Notes under the pieces: model-generated | Databases searched by the model: none | Seen by the model: only the letters and a program-made list of their open reading frames with translations | What the model was told of the DNA's origin: nothing | Source: Opitutaceae bacterium | GTDB lineage: Bacteria; Verrucomicrobiota; Verrucomicrobiia; Opitutales; Opitutaceae | Direction: 5' to 3' | Assembly: GCA_027490995.1 (NCBI GenBank) | Contig: JAIXWY010000008.1 | Location: 85,363 to 149,362, forward strand | DNA length: 64,000 nucleotides | Position numbers and translations under genes: made by a program | Shown here: positions 18,568-27,127 of the stretch, one piece after another | Layout of the letters: each line of letters begins with the position of its first letter | Numbering within the stretch: the stretch's first letter is position 1

Positions 18568-20382
18568 TCACGAGAGCGTCAGGGTGAAACGGAACGGCGT
18601 GAACCCAGTCAGGTACACGCTTTGTCCGTCCCACTTGCCGAGTGCTCCGCGCAGTTGAGTCCAGGTATGCTCCGTGCTGCCCGGACCGAAGGAGATCACG
18701 TCGTCACCGAGCCGGAAACGGCCGATGCCCGAGCGAAGCAGGTAGGCATCGGCTACTCCCTTCACCGGCTCCACCCCCTCGAGGACGCCCCCGCGGCGGA
18801 ACGCGAGTTCGATCGCGAGCGGGACGTGGTCCGTGCCCTCGATCCGGAAGTGCAGCTCCAGCCGACCGGGATGCTCCACCAGATCCACAGTGGATTCGAG
18901 GGACTGGATGTTGCTCTGGGTGCGACTTGCGCGGTGATCTTGGCGGAGTAGCCCGTTGCTCTCCATGCCCGCGTACGAGCGGAGTTCGGCGATCTTCTCC
19001 GGTGTGAGGGGCTGAAAATAAGGTCCGCGCAACGACTGTTTGAGGCGCAGCCGGCCATCGATCTCCTCGATGGCTTCCGACTGGAACTGACCTTTGCCGA
19101 AAAATGCGCTCGAGAGTCGCACCGCCTCCAGCGCGGCCGATCCGCGGCGGAGCGAGAAGAAGGTGGTCGTGCCGGCCAGCAGCGTGGCGCTGAGGGCGTC
19201 TCGACGGATGCGGGCGAGCTGCGAGTGTTTGAAGTGTTTCCGGTAGTTCGACGGCAGGGGCGTGGCTGCGGGCAACCGGCGGCGCAGGATGGACTCCGTC
19301 AGGAACGAGGGCAGTTCCCGAACCACGGACGCGGGCGACTCGGCTTCGATCTGGGCGACGGCGCTCGCGAACTGCCCGTTGCCTTCGCGCACGGCCATCT
19401 CGCGGTACGCCGCATAATAGCGCACGAGGGTGCCGCGTAGCTGGCGATCCTGCCGGCGCGAACCCTCGGTCACGACCTCCCCGTCGGGGTGCAGGTAGTA
19501 GAGCGTCATGTCGAGGTTGCGCCGCACCGGATCCCGGAGGTCCGGCCGGTTCATGCGGTGCGCGAGGGTGAGGAAGGCGCGGTTGACGACGGCGGAGTAG
19601 ATGGTGGTGCTGCGCTCCGTGTACTGGCCATCCGGGTCAAGGTCGATGCCCTCGGCCAGCCATTGCTCGATCCGCGCCGGGTAGCGGGAGTCAGGAAACA
19701 GATCGTGGAGGACCGCGAGGGCGGCGCAGACGACCCAGCGGTGATTCGGGGTGTGCACGCCGCCGGTGGCGAGCGCATCGCCGACGTGGCGGAGGAAGCG
19801 TTCGAGGCGCTCGAGGATCGGGGCGGCGTCCGATCCCGGGTCGGAACGGAGGATTTCGTAGGCCGGAGCCACGTTTTCCGTCACGAATGCCGTGTCGGGC
19901 GGGGAGCGGAAGTTGGTGACCGCGAGGTCGATCGTACCGTCCTCGTGCTGGAGATCGAGCAGGGCCTGGGAGGCGAGGAGCATCGCCTCGCGCAGGCGGG
20001 GTGAGCGGTAGTGCTGCGACGTGGGGCTGGCGAAGGCGCAGGCGAGAACGCCGAGGAAGGCTCCGGTCGCATTCGCGCTGGGGATACCGTAGGGATCGGG
20101 TACGCCGCCGTGGCCGCGGACGCCGGGGCGGAGGTCTTGAAGGGCGAGCTGGGCAAGGACCAGGGCGTCGTTCTCGCGGATCAGCCGTGCGACGATCGGG
20201 TCATCGTCGTTCCGGTCCGTCGGGGTATCCGCTGCGACGAGCGGCCCCGCGATCGCCAGGGCGCCAGCCGCAGCCCCAGCGGTGAGGAACGCGCGACGTC
20301 CCGGTGAGGAGGCTCGGTCCGGCGAGGGAACGGCGGTGGCGGGTGACGAGACGGTCGGGGTCGAGGGGGAGGAAGGGGTCAT
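18568..20382 (-). CDS. Tat-exported protein of unknown function, possible alpha/alpha-toroid (604 aa)
   Basis: After a Ser/Pro/Thr-rich N-terminus the protein has a twin-arginine signal (SPGRRAFLTAGAAAGALAIAGP), so it should be exported folded. Residues 80-380 are mostly helical with repeated Leu/Ala helices, and the C-terminal 150 residues are beta-rich. This helical-toroid plus beta-sandwich organisation is what is seen in heparinase II/III-like polysaccharide lyases, but I see no diagnostic catalytic motif, so lyase activity is only a possibility. The Met at 20382 is chosen over one at 20451. It is divergent from the rhodanese gene. Confidence 0.75.
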   Translation of the reverse strand: MTPSSPSTPTVSSPATAVPSPDRASSPGRRAFLTAGAAAGALAIAGPLVAADTPTDRNDDDPIVARLIRENDALVLAQLALQDLRPGVRGHGGVPDPYGIPSANATGAFLGVLACAFASPTSQHYRSPRLREAMLLASQALLDLQHEDGTIDLAVTNFRSPPDTAFVTENVAPAYEILRSDPGSDAAPILERLERFLRHVGDALATGGVHTPNHRWVVCAALAVLHDLFPDSRYPARIEQWLAEGIDLDPDGQYTERSTTIYSAVVNRAFLTLAHRMNRPDLRDPVRRNLDMTLYYLHPDGEVVTEGSRRQDRQLRGTLVRYYAAYREMAVREGNGQFASAVAQIEAESPASVVRELPSFLTESILRRRLPAATPLPSNYRKHFKHSQLARIRRDALSATLLAGTTTFFSLRRGSAALEAVRLSSAFFGKGQFQSEAIEEIDGRLRLKQSLRGPYFQPLTPEKIAELRSYAGMESNGLLRQDHRASRTQSNIQSLESTVDLVEHPGRLELHFRIEGTDHVPLAIELAFRRGGVLEGVEPVKGVADAYLLRSGIGRFRLGDDVISFGPGSTEHTWTQLRGALGKWDGQSVYLTGFTPFRFTLTLS

Positions 20383-20495
20383 GTCTGGGGAAAGAGAAGA
20401 AGGAGGCGAATCCGTCCGTTCTGTCGAGTCCACGGCGCGGTGAAAAATCATCCGTGAGACTTGCCGTCGGGCTGGGGCTGCAAGAGGGTTTTGGC

Positions 20496-20894
20496 ATGAA
20501 CCTCTCCCTCAAGCGTGTGCTGCTCGGTTTCGTCGGTCTGGTTATCCCCGTTTTCGCGATGGCGGAGGTGCCGCGGATCACGGCAGCCGAGGCGGCGCGT
20601 CGCGTGGCCGAAGGCAAGGCAGTGTTGGTCGACGTGCGTGAACCCGCCGAGTGTGCCGAGTCCGGCGTGGCTGCTCCGGCCGTGCTCCTGCCGATGAGTG
20701 ATTTCCGCGGTGATCAGACCCTGTGGAAGCCGTTCCTCGAATCTGTGAAGGGCAAGGAAGTGATCCTCTACTGTCGCTCTGGTGGCCGTGCCGGCAACGT
20801 CGGCGAGAAGCTCGCCGCGCAAGGCGTGACGGTGGCCAATGCGGGTGGCTTCAAGGACTGGGCGGCGGAAAAGCTGCCCACGCGGAAGCCGTGA
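20496..20894 (+). CDS. Exported rhodanese-like domain protein
   Basis: A single rhodanese domain of 132 residues behind a signal peptide (LLGFVGLVIPVFAMAE). The active-site loop is CRSGGRAG with Cys93 as the persulfide-forming residue, VLVDVREPAEC is the conserved CH2A-like segment, and GGFKDWAAEKLP closes the fold. Rhodanese domains carry sulfane sulfur or act as redox or sensor modules; export points to the periplasm. The ATG at 20496 is chosen because it starts the signal peptide. Confidence 0.9.
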   Translation: MNLSLKRVLLGFVGLVIPVFAMAEVPRITAAEAARRVAEGKAVLVDVREPAECAESGVAAPAVLLPMSDFRGDQTLWKPFLESVKGKEVILYCRSGGRAGNVGEKLAAQGVTVANAGGFKDWAAEKLPTRKP

Positions 20895-20970
20895 GCTGAG
20901 GCGTGGTCCGGGGGCGGTCGCGCGGTGCTTTCCCCTTGGCAGCCGCGCAGTGCGGGCGTAGCACCGTCAC

Positions 20971-21696
20971 GTGCTTCCGCTCTCCGACGGTTCGCTCCCG
21001 CTCTTTCGCTTCGCGGGTATCCGCGTCTCGCTGCACTGGTCTTGGTTCCTCGTTGCGATCTATGTCGTGACGTCGCGCGCCGGCCAGTACAGTTCACTGG
21101 GCTGGAACGCGATCGAGTACATCAGTTTGTTCTGCATCGTGCTGATGCACGAATTTGGCCATGCTTTGGCCTGCCGACAGACCGGAGGTTACGCCGAACG
21201 GATCATTCTGTGGCCGCTCGGGGGCATCGCCTTCGTTTCGCCGCCTCCACGGCCCGGTGCCCACTTGTGGAGCATCGCCGCGGGTCCGCTCGTCAATGTG
21301 GTCCTCGTCCCGATCCTGTTCCTCGTGCAGCTTCAGGTCGATTCGCTCAACGGATCCGGTCGCTCCACCGACCTGAGTATCTTTCTCTTCGAACTTCAGC
21401 GGATTAACCTGCTGCTGCTGATTTTTAATCTGCTGCCGATCTACCCCCTCGATGGGGGACAGATCCTGCGGTCGTTGCTCTGGTTCGGGCTTGGTCCCGT
21501 GACCAGTCTGTGGATCGCCAGCGGTCTTGGCCTCGTCGGCATCGTCGCTTTGGTGGGTCTAGCCTTTTGGAGCGGTTCCCTCTGGGCCGGAATCATGGCG
21601 ATCTTCCTGTTCTCAAGCTGTTTCAGCGCGTTCCGCGCGGCCGCGCAACAGCGGCGCGAGGATCGGGAGCGGCGAAACATGCCTCCGTTGGGCTGA
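20971..21696 (+). CDS. M50 / site-2-protease-family membrane metalloprotease
   Basis: A 241-residue polytopic membrane protein with the intramembrane zinc motif HEFGH (residues 60-64) in a helix, and the second motif NLLPIYPLDGGQ, whose Asp is the third zinc ligand. The opening SLHWSWFLVA is typical of the rhomboid-sized M50 group. Translation starts at GTG. There is no PDZ or CBS domain. Substrates of such small S2P-like proteases are mostly unknown; they cut membrane-embedded regulators or remnant signal peptides. Confidence 0.9.
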   Translation: MLPLSDGSLPLFRFAGIRVSLHWSWFLVAIYVVTSRAGQYSSLGWNAIEYISLFCIVLMHEFGHALACRQTGGYAERIILWPLGGIAFVSPPPRPGAHLWSIAAGPLVNVVLVPILFLVQLQVDSLNGSGRSTDLSIFLFELQRINLLLLIFNLLPIYPLDGGQILRSLLWFGLGPVTSLWIASGLGLVGIVALVGLAFWSGSLWAGIMAIFLFSSCFSAFRAAAQQRREDRERRNMPPLG

Positions 21697-21820
21697 TCAA
21701 TCGGCTGTCGCAGGGCCCTCGGCGGGCAGCTGACCCGACGCCGCGGCTTGCCTGTCTCGTTCGGGCTGGTAGGTTCGTCACGTTACCCGTCCTGACCCTT
21801 CCCCCTCGATTCTTTCCCCC

Positions 21821-22699
21821 ATGAAATCCTCGTTTGTCCGCGCTGCCGCGCTTTCCTTGCTTGCCGCGTCCTCGCTGTTTGCCGCCAGCCCCGCTGCGGG
21901 TACCGGCGCAAGTTTCAAGGGTCCCGTCGGGATCCAGCTCTATAGTCTGCGCGGTCTCTTCATCAAGAACGGCCCCTCTACGCTCGACATCGTCAACGCG
22001 TACGGCCCGCGTCAGGTCGAACTGGCCAGCACCTACAAGCAGTCCCCCGCCGAGTTCCGAAACGAGCTCTCAACGCGGGGCCTCCAGCCGATCGGGATGC
22101 ATTTTCCTTTCGACCGCCTGCGCGACGATCCCGAGGGCGTCCGACGCCTGGCAAAGGAACTGGGAATCAAGTACGTGGGGTGCGCTTGGATCCCACACGA
22201 GGGGACGTTCGACGCCGCTGACGCCCGCAATGCCGCCGCGGTGTTCAACCGCGCCGGCGAGATCATGGCCGCCGAGGGGATGAAGGTCTTTTACCACAAC
22301 CATGGCTACGAGTTCGCCCCCGGCGTCGCCGGAGAGGGCACCACGGCCATGGATATCCTGATCCAGGAAACCAACCCGAAGCATGTCTGCTTCCAGATGG
22401 ATGTCCTCTGGACGATTCACCCGGGGCAGGCACCTGAGGCTTGGCTTGCCAAGTATCCCGGCCGCTGGGAACTGATGCACCTCAAGGATTACCGCAAGGG
22501 TCTGCCCACCGGAATCCACACCGGCCGCGCCGATCCGAATGACAACGTCGCCTTGGGCACCGGTCAGGTCAACTGGCCGGTCGTGCTCGCCGCTGCCGAA
22601 AAGTATGGGGTAAAGCACTACTTCATTGAAGACGAGTCGGCCGACGCCGAGCACCAGATCGTCAAGTCGCTCCGCTATCTCGAGCAGGTGCGTTGGTGA
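21821..22699 (+). CDS. Exported sugar phosphate isomerase/epimerase-like TIM barrel protein
   Basis: A 292-residue protein with signal peptide (AAALSLLAASSLFAASPAAG) and the xylose-isomerase-like TIM barrel. VGIQLYSLRGLF opens the barrel; FYHNHGYEF, VCFQMDVLWTIHPGQ, ELMHLKDYRKG and YFIEDESAD carry the usual His, Asp and Glu metal-binding positions. Exported members of this family are common in Planctomycetes and Verrucomicrobia and have no settled substrate. Its stop overlaps the GTG of the serine hydrolase gene, suggesting a two-gene operon. Confidence 0.88.
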   Translation: MKSSFVRAAALSLLAASSLFAASPAAGTGASFKGPVGIQLYSLRGLFIKNGPSTLDIVNAYGPRQVELASTYKQSPAEFRNELSTRGLQPIGMHFPFDRLRDDPEGVRRLAKELGIKYVGCAWIPHEGTFDAADARNAAAVFNRAGEIMAAEGMKVFYHNHGYEFAPGVAGEGTTAMDILIQETNPKHVCFQMDVLWTIHPGQAPEAWLAKYPGRWELMHLKDYRKGLPTGIHTGRADPNDNVALGTGQVNWPVVLAAAEKYGVKHYFIEDESADAEHQIVKSLRYLEQVRW

Positions 22700-23889
22700 A
22701 CGACGGCCGCCGCGCGCCTGGTCGGATCTTGCGGTCGGCGGTGCTCCTCGGGGTCGTCGCCTTCGTTTCCCCCGTTCGGTCCATCGCAGCACCCGCATCG
22801 TTGTCTGACGGACCGTCGTTCGAGCCGGCGTCTCTCGCGGCGATAGACGCGGCGATCGACGCTGCCATCCTCGCGGGCCGCACCCCCGGCGGCGTGCTCT
22901 GGGTTGGTCACGCCGACGCCGACCATGTGCGCGCTCACGGGTTGCGTGCAGTGGAGCCCGAGGTCGAGACGACGACGCTGGAAACGATCTACGACGCGGC
23001 TTCGCTCACTAAGGTCGTGGTCACAACGACCGCGGTGTTACAGCAGGTCGAGCGGGAGCGCCTCCTGCTCGATGCTCCGGTGGCGCGATGGCTCCCGCAG
23101 TTCGCCGCCGAGGGCAAGGGGGCCGTGACCGTGCGCCATCTCCTCACGCACACCTCCGGCTTGCGCCCGGGACTCAGTCTTCAGCCTGCTTGGACGGGTC
23201 GCGCGGCCGCGCTGGCGTTAGCGAGCGCCGAGCCGTTGCAGTCTGTTCCCGGCGCACGCTTCGTCTACAGCGATATCAACTTCATCGTCCTCGGTGAATT
23301 GATCCGGGCCGTCACCGCCGAGGAGCTCGATCGATATGCAGCCCGTGAGATCTTCTCGCCGTTGGGCATGGCCGATTCCGGTTTTCGTCCCGACCCGGCA
23401 CGCCATCCGCGGATTGCGCCCACCGAGCGCGTGGGGGATGCGCTGCTGCGCGGCGTGGTCCACGATCCGACAGCGCGGGCGATGGGTGGCGTGGCCGGCC
23501 ACGCCGGGCTCTTTACGACGGCGAGCGATCTGGCCCGCTTCTGCCGCATGATCCTCGCCGGAGGTCGGGCGCCCGACGGGCGGTGGGTGCTCTCGCCGGA
23601 GTCCGTCGCGGAAATGACCCGCGGGCAAACCGACGGTGCGGATCGACGGGGACTCGGGTGGGATATCGATACGCGTTTCTCGACTCCCCGGGGAAGCGTG
23701 TTTCCGGCTGGACGCTCGTTTGGACACACGGGCTTCACCGGGACCTCGCTCTGGATCGATCCGGGTTCGCGCAGCTTTGTCATTTTCCTTTCGAGCCGGC
23801 TGCACCCGCACGGGAAAGGTGATGTCGCCGATCTCCGCCGCGCGATCGGAACCTATGCCGCCGAAGCCGTGGGTCTGCGGGCGCCTTAG
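22696..23889 (+). CDS. Serine hydrolase of the beta-lactamase / class C family
   Basis: A 397-residue exported protein of the penicillin-binding-protein-like hydrolases. AASLTK holds the Ser103-x-x-Lys106 pair, YSDINF corresponds to the Tyr-x-Asn motif with Asp in place of the usual Asn, and FGHTGFTGT gives the third motif (HTG). The probable start is GTG at 22696 inside the previous stop; TTG at 22693 is an alternative. Such proteins are more often esterases or D-Ala-D-Ala peptidases than resistance enzymes. It overlaps the convergent GT2 gene by 4 bases. Confidence 0.88.
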   Translation: MNDGRRAPGRILRSAVLLGVVAFVSPVRSIAAPASLSDGPSFEPASLAAIDAAIDAAILAGRTPGGVLWVGHADADHVRAHGLRAVEPEVETTTLETIYDAASLTKVVVTTTAVLQQVERERLLLDAPVARWLPQFAAEGKGAVTVRHLLTHTSGLRPGLSLQPAWTGRAAALALASAEPLQSVPGARFVYSDINFIVLGELIRAVTAEELDRYAAREIFSPLGMADSGFRPDPARHPRIAPTERVGDALLRGVVHDPTARAMGGVAGHAGLFTTASDLARFCRMILAGGRAPDGRWVLSPESVAEMTRGQTDGADRRGLGWDIDTRFSTPRGSVFPAGRSFGHTGFTGTSLWIDPGSRSFVIFLSSRLHPHGKGDVADLRRAIGTYAAEAVGLRAP

Positions 23890-24656
23890 ACGGTGGCGTC
23901 GGGTTCTGGGCTGCCGGCCCGGGTGCGTCGCCGCCATGCCTTGCGGACAAATCGCGCGAGAGCGGCGGCGTCCCACACCCACGCTTGCCATGCGGCGACG
24001 TGGCGGTGGCGCACGATGATTTCCTCCCGGTAGTTCGCCCACCGACCAGAATCGCTCAGTCCGCCCGGCGCGCACCGCGCCACGAGCACCGGAACCTCCT
24101 GCATTCCGGCGCGGCCCCGGAGCAGCCGGAGGTTGAGATCGTAGTCGGCCTGAAGGCGTAGCGAAGTGTCGTAGCCTCCGAGCCGACGCAGCGTCTCCGT
24201 GCGGTAGAAGCAGGCCTGGTGATGGACGAAGTTCCGCCACGCGTGGCGCTGCGGGGACGGTGCGTACCGGCGGCCGTCCGTGTACTCCGCGTGGCCAGCC
24301 ACCAGATCGGCTGCGCTGGCCCGAAGCCGCGGCGCCACCGCTGCCAGTACTCCCGGGTCGGCCAAGACATCGTCCGCGCCCAGAAACAGGCACCACGTCC
24401 CCCGCGCCCGCTGCAACCCCAGGTTCATCGCCGTGTACACGCCTCCGTCGGGCGCGCTCGTCCAACGCACGCGGCGATCTGCGTTGAGCGTGCTCAGCCA
24501 CGCGACGGTGCCGTCGTGGGAGGCTCCGTCCACGATTTCCAGCTCCACCCCCGCTTCGGCGTCGGCGAGGGGCTCCTGCCCAACGACCGATGCCACCGCA
24601 TCACGCAGCCGAGGGCCGGGATTGCGGCAGACGAGGATCACGCTGACGAGGGCCAT
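23886..24656 (-). CDS. Glycosyltransferase family 2
   Basis: A 256-residue GT-A fold enzyme with no membrane anchor. SVILVCRNPGPRLRDAVASV is the nucleotide-binding start, EIVDGASHDGT the second acidic motif, FLGADDVLADP the DXD-like metal site, and HHQACFYRTETLRRLGGYD the acceptor-side segment. It resembles the WcaA-like GT2 group that transfers a sugar from UDP- or GDP-sugar to a growing surface polysaccharide. The gene is divergent from a second GT2 with a 48-bp gap. Confidence 0.9.
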   Translation of the reverse strand: MALVSVILVCRNPGPRLRDAVASVVGQEPLADAEAGVELEIVDGASHDGTVAWLSTLNADRRVRWTSAPDGGVYTAMNLGLQRARGTWCLFLGADDVLADPGVLAAVAPRLRASAADLVAGHAEYTDGRRYAPSPQRHAWRNFVHHQACFYRTETLRRLGGYDTSLRLQADYDLNLRLLRGRAGMQEVPVLVARCAPGGLSDSGRWANYREEIIVRHRHVAAWQAWVWDAAALARFVRKAWRRRTRAGSPEPDATV

Positions 24657-24704
24657 GAGGCGAAGGTTGCCGGCGGATACAATTGGCTCAAGGCTTCATC
24701 TCCG

Positions 24705-25595
24705 ATGCCGGCCGTGCTCTCCATTATCATCGTCGCCTACCAGTCGCGGGGGGAGTTGCCCGCGTGTCTGGAGTCGATTCCTCGGGAAATCGGCGGGGAG
24801 GAGGTCGAGGTCTGCGTGATCGACAACAGCCGTGACGCCGATGGCACGCTGACGCTACTCCGGGCGGTTTATCCTTGGGTGAGGGCCATCACGCCAGAGA
24901 CCAACCTCGGCTTTGGTCGGGCCAATAACCGGGGTCTGCACGCCACGCGGGGAGCGCTCGTTCTTTTCCTGAATCCCGACACGGTTCTGCGGCCTGGGGT
25001 CATCGAGGCCCTGATCGCGCGCCTGCGCCCGGAGCCTGGGATTGGCTTGATCTCACCGCGTCTGGAACTGGCCGACGGTACGATGGACCTCGCATGCCGG
25101 CGCGGGATCCCGAGCGTGTGGGACGGTTTTTGTCGCGCCGCTGGCCTGGCGCGGTGGTTTCCGCGCACACGATGGTTCTGTGGTTACAACCTCACGCACC
25201 TGCCTGAGCGCGAAACCTACGACGTGGGTGCGATCAATGGTGCGTTCATGCTCGGGCCGCGCGACCTGATCACGCAACTCGGCGGCTTCGATGAGAGCTT
25301 CTTTATGTACGGTGACGACCTCGACCTGTGCTTGCGCGTGCGGCAGGCCGGTCGGCGAATCGTTTACGACGGTCGCTGGAGCATCGTGCACCTCAAGGGC
25401 CAGAGCGTGGACCGCGACTTCGAGCGGATGTCGGAGGCGATCTTCGATGCGAACCGCGAGGTGTTCCTGAAGCACTTCAATCCACGGCGCTCACGTTGGG
25501 TGGAGTGGCGCTACCGGATGGCTTTCGGCTTGTGGAAGTGGATTTCGCGTGGGCGCGCGCGGTGGAGTGGGAGGCGGCGCGTGCAGCCGCGCTGA
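24705..25595 (+). CDS. Glycosyltransferase family 2, rhamnosyltransferase-like
   Basis: A 296-residue GT2 enzyme: LSIIIVAYQSRGELPACLESI at the start, VIDNSRDADGTL, then NLGFGRANNRG and FLNPDTVL (DXD-type site), with a GGFDESFFMYGDDLDLCLR motif as in WbbL-type rhamnosyltransferases. The C-terminus is basic and amphipathic, suggesting membrane association. The ATG at 24705 directly starts the first beta-strand, while the open frame upstream belongs to the divergent gene. It probably builds exopolysaccharide or O-antigen with the neighbouring genes. Confidence 0.9.
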   Translation: MPAVLSIIIVAYQSRGELPACLESIPREIGGEEVEVCVIDNSRDADGTLTLLRAVYPWVRAITPETNLGFGRANNRGLHATRGALVLFLNPDTVLRPGVIEALIARLRPEPGIGLISPRLELADGTMDLACRRGIPSVWDGFCRAAGLARWFPRTRWFCGYNLTHLPERETYDVGAINGAFMLGPRDLITQLGGFDESFFMYGDDLDLCLRVRQAGRRIVYDGRWSIVHLKGQSVDRDFERMSEAIFDANREVFLKHFNPRRSRWVEWRYRMAFGLWKWISRGRARWSGRRRVQPR

Positions 25596-25705
25596 GGCCG
25601 GGAGGCCGGCGGCTTCGCGTGTTGGTCGGGGTGCTTACGCGCGCTGCGGCAGCATCCACGTCCGGGGCGCCGCTGGTCGTGATGGGGTTTCGCTTCGGAC
25701 CGGTC

Positions 25706-27127
25706 CTACGCTGCGGGATTCTTCCAGCGAACCAACGTCAGCAGCAGGATTTGGACATCTCCGAGCAGCGACCAGTTTTCGATGTAGGCGATGTCATGCT
25801 GAATGCGGCGGACAAGATCGCCCTCGCCGCGCAATCCGTTCACCTGGGCCCAGCCGGTCAACCCGGGCTTCACCAAATGCCGGGGTAGGTAGTGGGGAAT
25901 CTCCGAAGAGAGTCGCTCGACGTGTGCGGGACGCTCGGGCCGGGGACCGACGAGGCTCATGTCGCCCTTGAGCACGTTCCAGAATTGCGGGAGTTCGTCG
26001 AGGTTCCAGCGCCGCATCCAGGCGCCGATGCGCAGGAGGCGGGGATCGTTTGCCGGGGTGCTCTGGTGCAAGTGGTCTTGCGCCGCCGCTTCCGGATGCA
26101 TGCTGCGCAACTTGTACAGCATGAAGGGTCGCTGGCGCGCGCCGACGCGCTGTTGCGCAAAGAGTGGGGATGCGCCCGGCGACTCGCGCCGGATGAGCAG
26201 ACTCAGCACCAGGATCCACGGAAGGGAGAGAATCAACCCCGCCGTCGCGCCGCCGACGTCGCACAGCCGCTTCGCCAGTCGGTTCAGCGGGCGGTGGATC
26301 GCGAGGTCCTCGACGCCAAGAATGGGCACCCGTCCCACCGTCTCGAGCCGCAGTCCGCTTGTCAGAATCTGGAACGAGGAGGGCACGACTTTCCAGTCGA
26401 CGAAGCCGGCTTCGCAGGTTTCGAGGACGAATCGCAGGTCTGCAGGCGGCAGATCGGTCCGCGCGGCGATCACCGCATCGATGCGCTCTTCGCGCAGGAC
26501 GCGGGGCAGGTTGCTGAGGTCTCCGAGTTCCGGGCAATCTGCCGGACCCGGCCCGTCACCCGGCAGCCGGACCCAGCCCACCGGCCGCAGCGGATGCGTC
26601 GGGCTGCGCCGCAGGTCTGCGACGAGGGCGGCAGCCTCCGGGGTCCACCCCAGGACGATCGCGCGGCGCTGGAGTTGTTCCACCCGTCCCGGCCGCGTCA
26701 TCCACGCGTAGACCGCGCTGCGCCACGCGCTCATGAAGGCCAGCACCGAAACGGTGGCGAGGATCACGAACCAGCGGGAGATCGGTGGCTCGAAGCGCAG
26801 CACGAGCGACAGGGCGAGGTACCCCGCGAGCCAGAGGACGGTCCCGCGAAAGATCAGACCGAGCGAACGCAGCTTTCGCAGCAGCAGGCGTTCTGAATAA
26901 AGGTCCTGCTGCAGGTAGGCGGCGGTGAGAAACGCGGTGCCCAGCAGGAGCAGGGGAAGGTAATCGGCGAAGCGAGCGTCCGGTACGGGAATGCCGAACT
27001 GGCCCAAGGGCGAGGCGTAGCGAAGGATCCACGCGACGCAGAACGCCGCGAAGACGACGAGGACGTCACCCGCCAACAGTGCGAGCGGGAGCAGGGACCG
27101 GCGGCGATCCACGCTGCGGGGACTCAT
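25706..27127 (-). CDS. Polyprenyl-phosphate sugar-1-phosphate transferase (exopolysaccharide initiating enzyme)
   Basis: This 473-residue protein has the full layout of polyisoprenyl-phosphate hexose-1-phosphate transferases: four or five N-terminal helices, a central CoA/NAD-binding-like domain (residues 140-260), one more helix, and the C-terminal catalytic domain with KRLCDVGGATAGL, MLYKLRSM, LDELPQFWNVLKGDMSLVGPRPE and PGLTGWAQVNG. It puts the first sugar phosphate on the lipid carrier at the inner membrane. Its ATG overlaps the stop of the O-antigen-ligase-like gene by 4 bases. Confidence 0.93.
   Translation of the reverse strand: MSPRSVDRRRSLLPLALLAGDVLVVFAAFCVAWILRYASPLGQFGIPVPDARFADYLPLLLLGTAFLTAAYLQQDLYSERLLLRKLRSLGLIFRGTVLWLAGYLALSLVLRFEPPISRWFVILATVSVLAFMSAWRSAVYAWMTRPGRVEQLQRRAIVLGWTPEAAALVADLRRSPTHPLRPVGWVRLPGDGPGPADCPELGDLSNLPRVLREERIDAVIAARTDLPPADLRFVLETCEAGFVDWKVVPSSFQILTSGLRLETVGRVPILGVEDLAIHRPLNRLAKRLCDVGGATAGLILSLPWILVLSLLIRRESPGASPLFAQQRVGARQRPFMLYKLRSMHPEAAAQDHLHQSTPANDPRLLRIGAWMRRWNLDELPQFWNVLKGDMSLVGPRPERPAHVERLSSEIPHYLPRHLVKPGLTGWAQVNGLRGEGDLVRRIQHDIAYIENWSLLGDVQILLLTLVRWKNPAA

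Noticed and set aside
22696..23889. Antibiotic-resistance beta-lactamase
   Set aside because: The fold motifs are present, but the Tyr-x-Asn position is Tyr-Ser-Asp and the neighbourhood is carbohydrate-related; esterase or peptidase roles are more likely.
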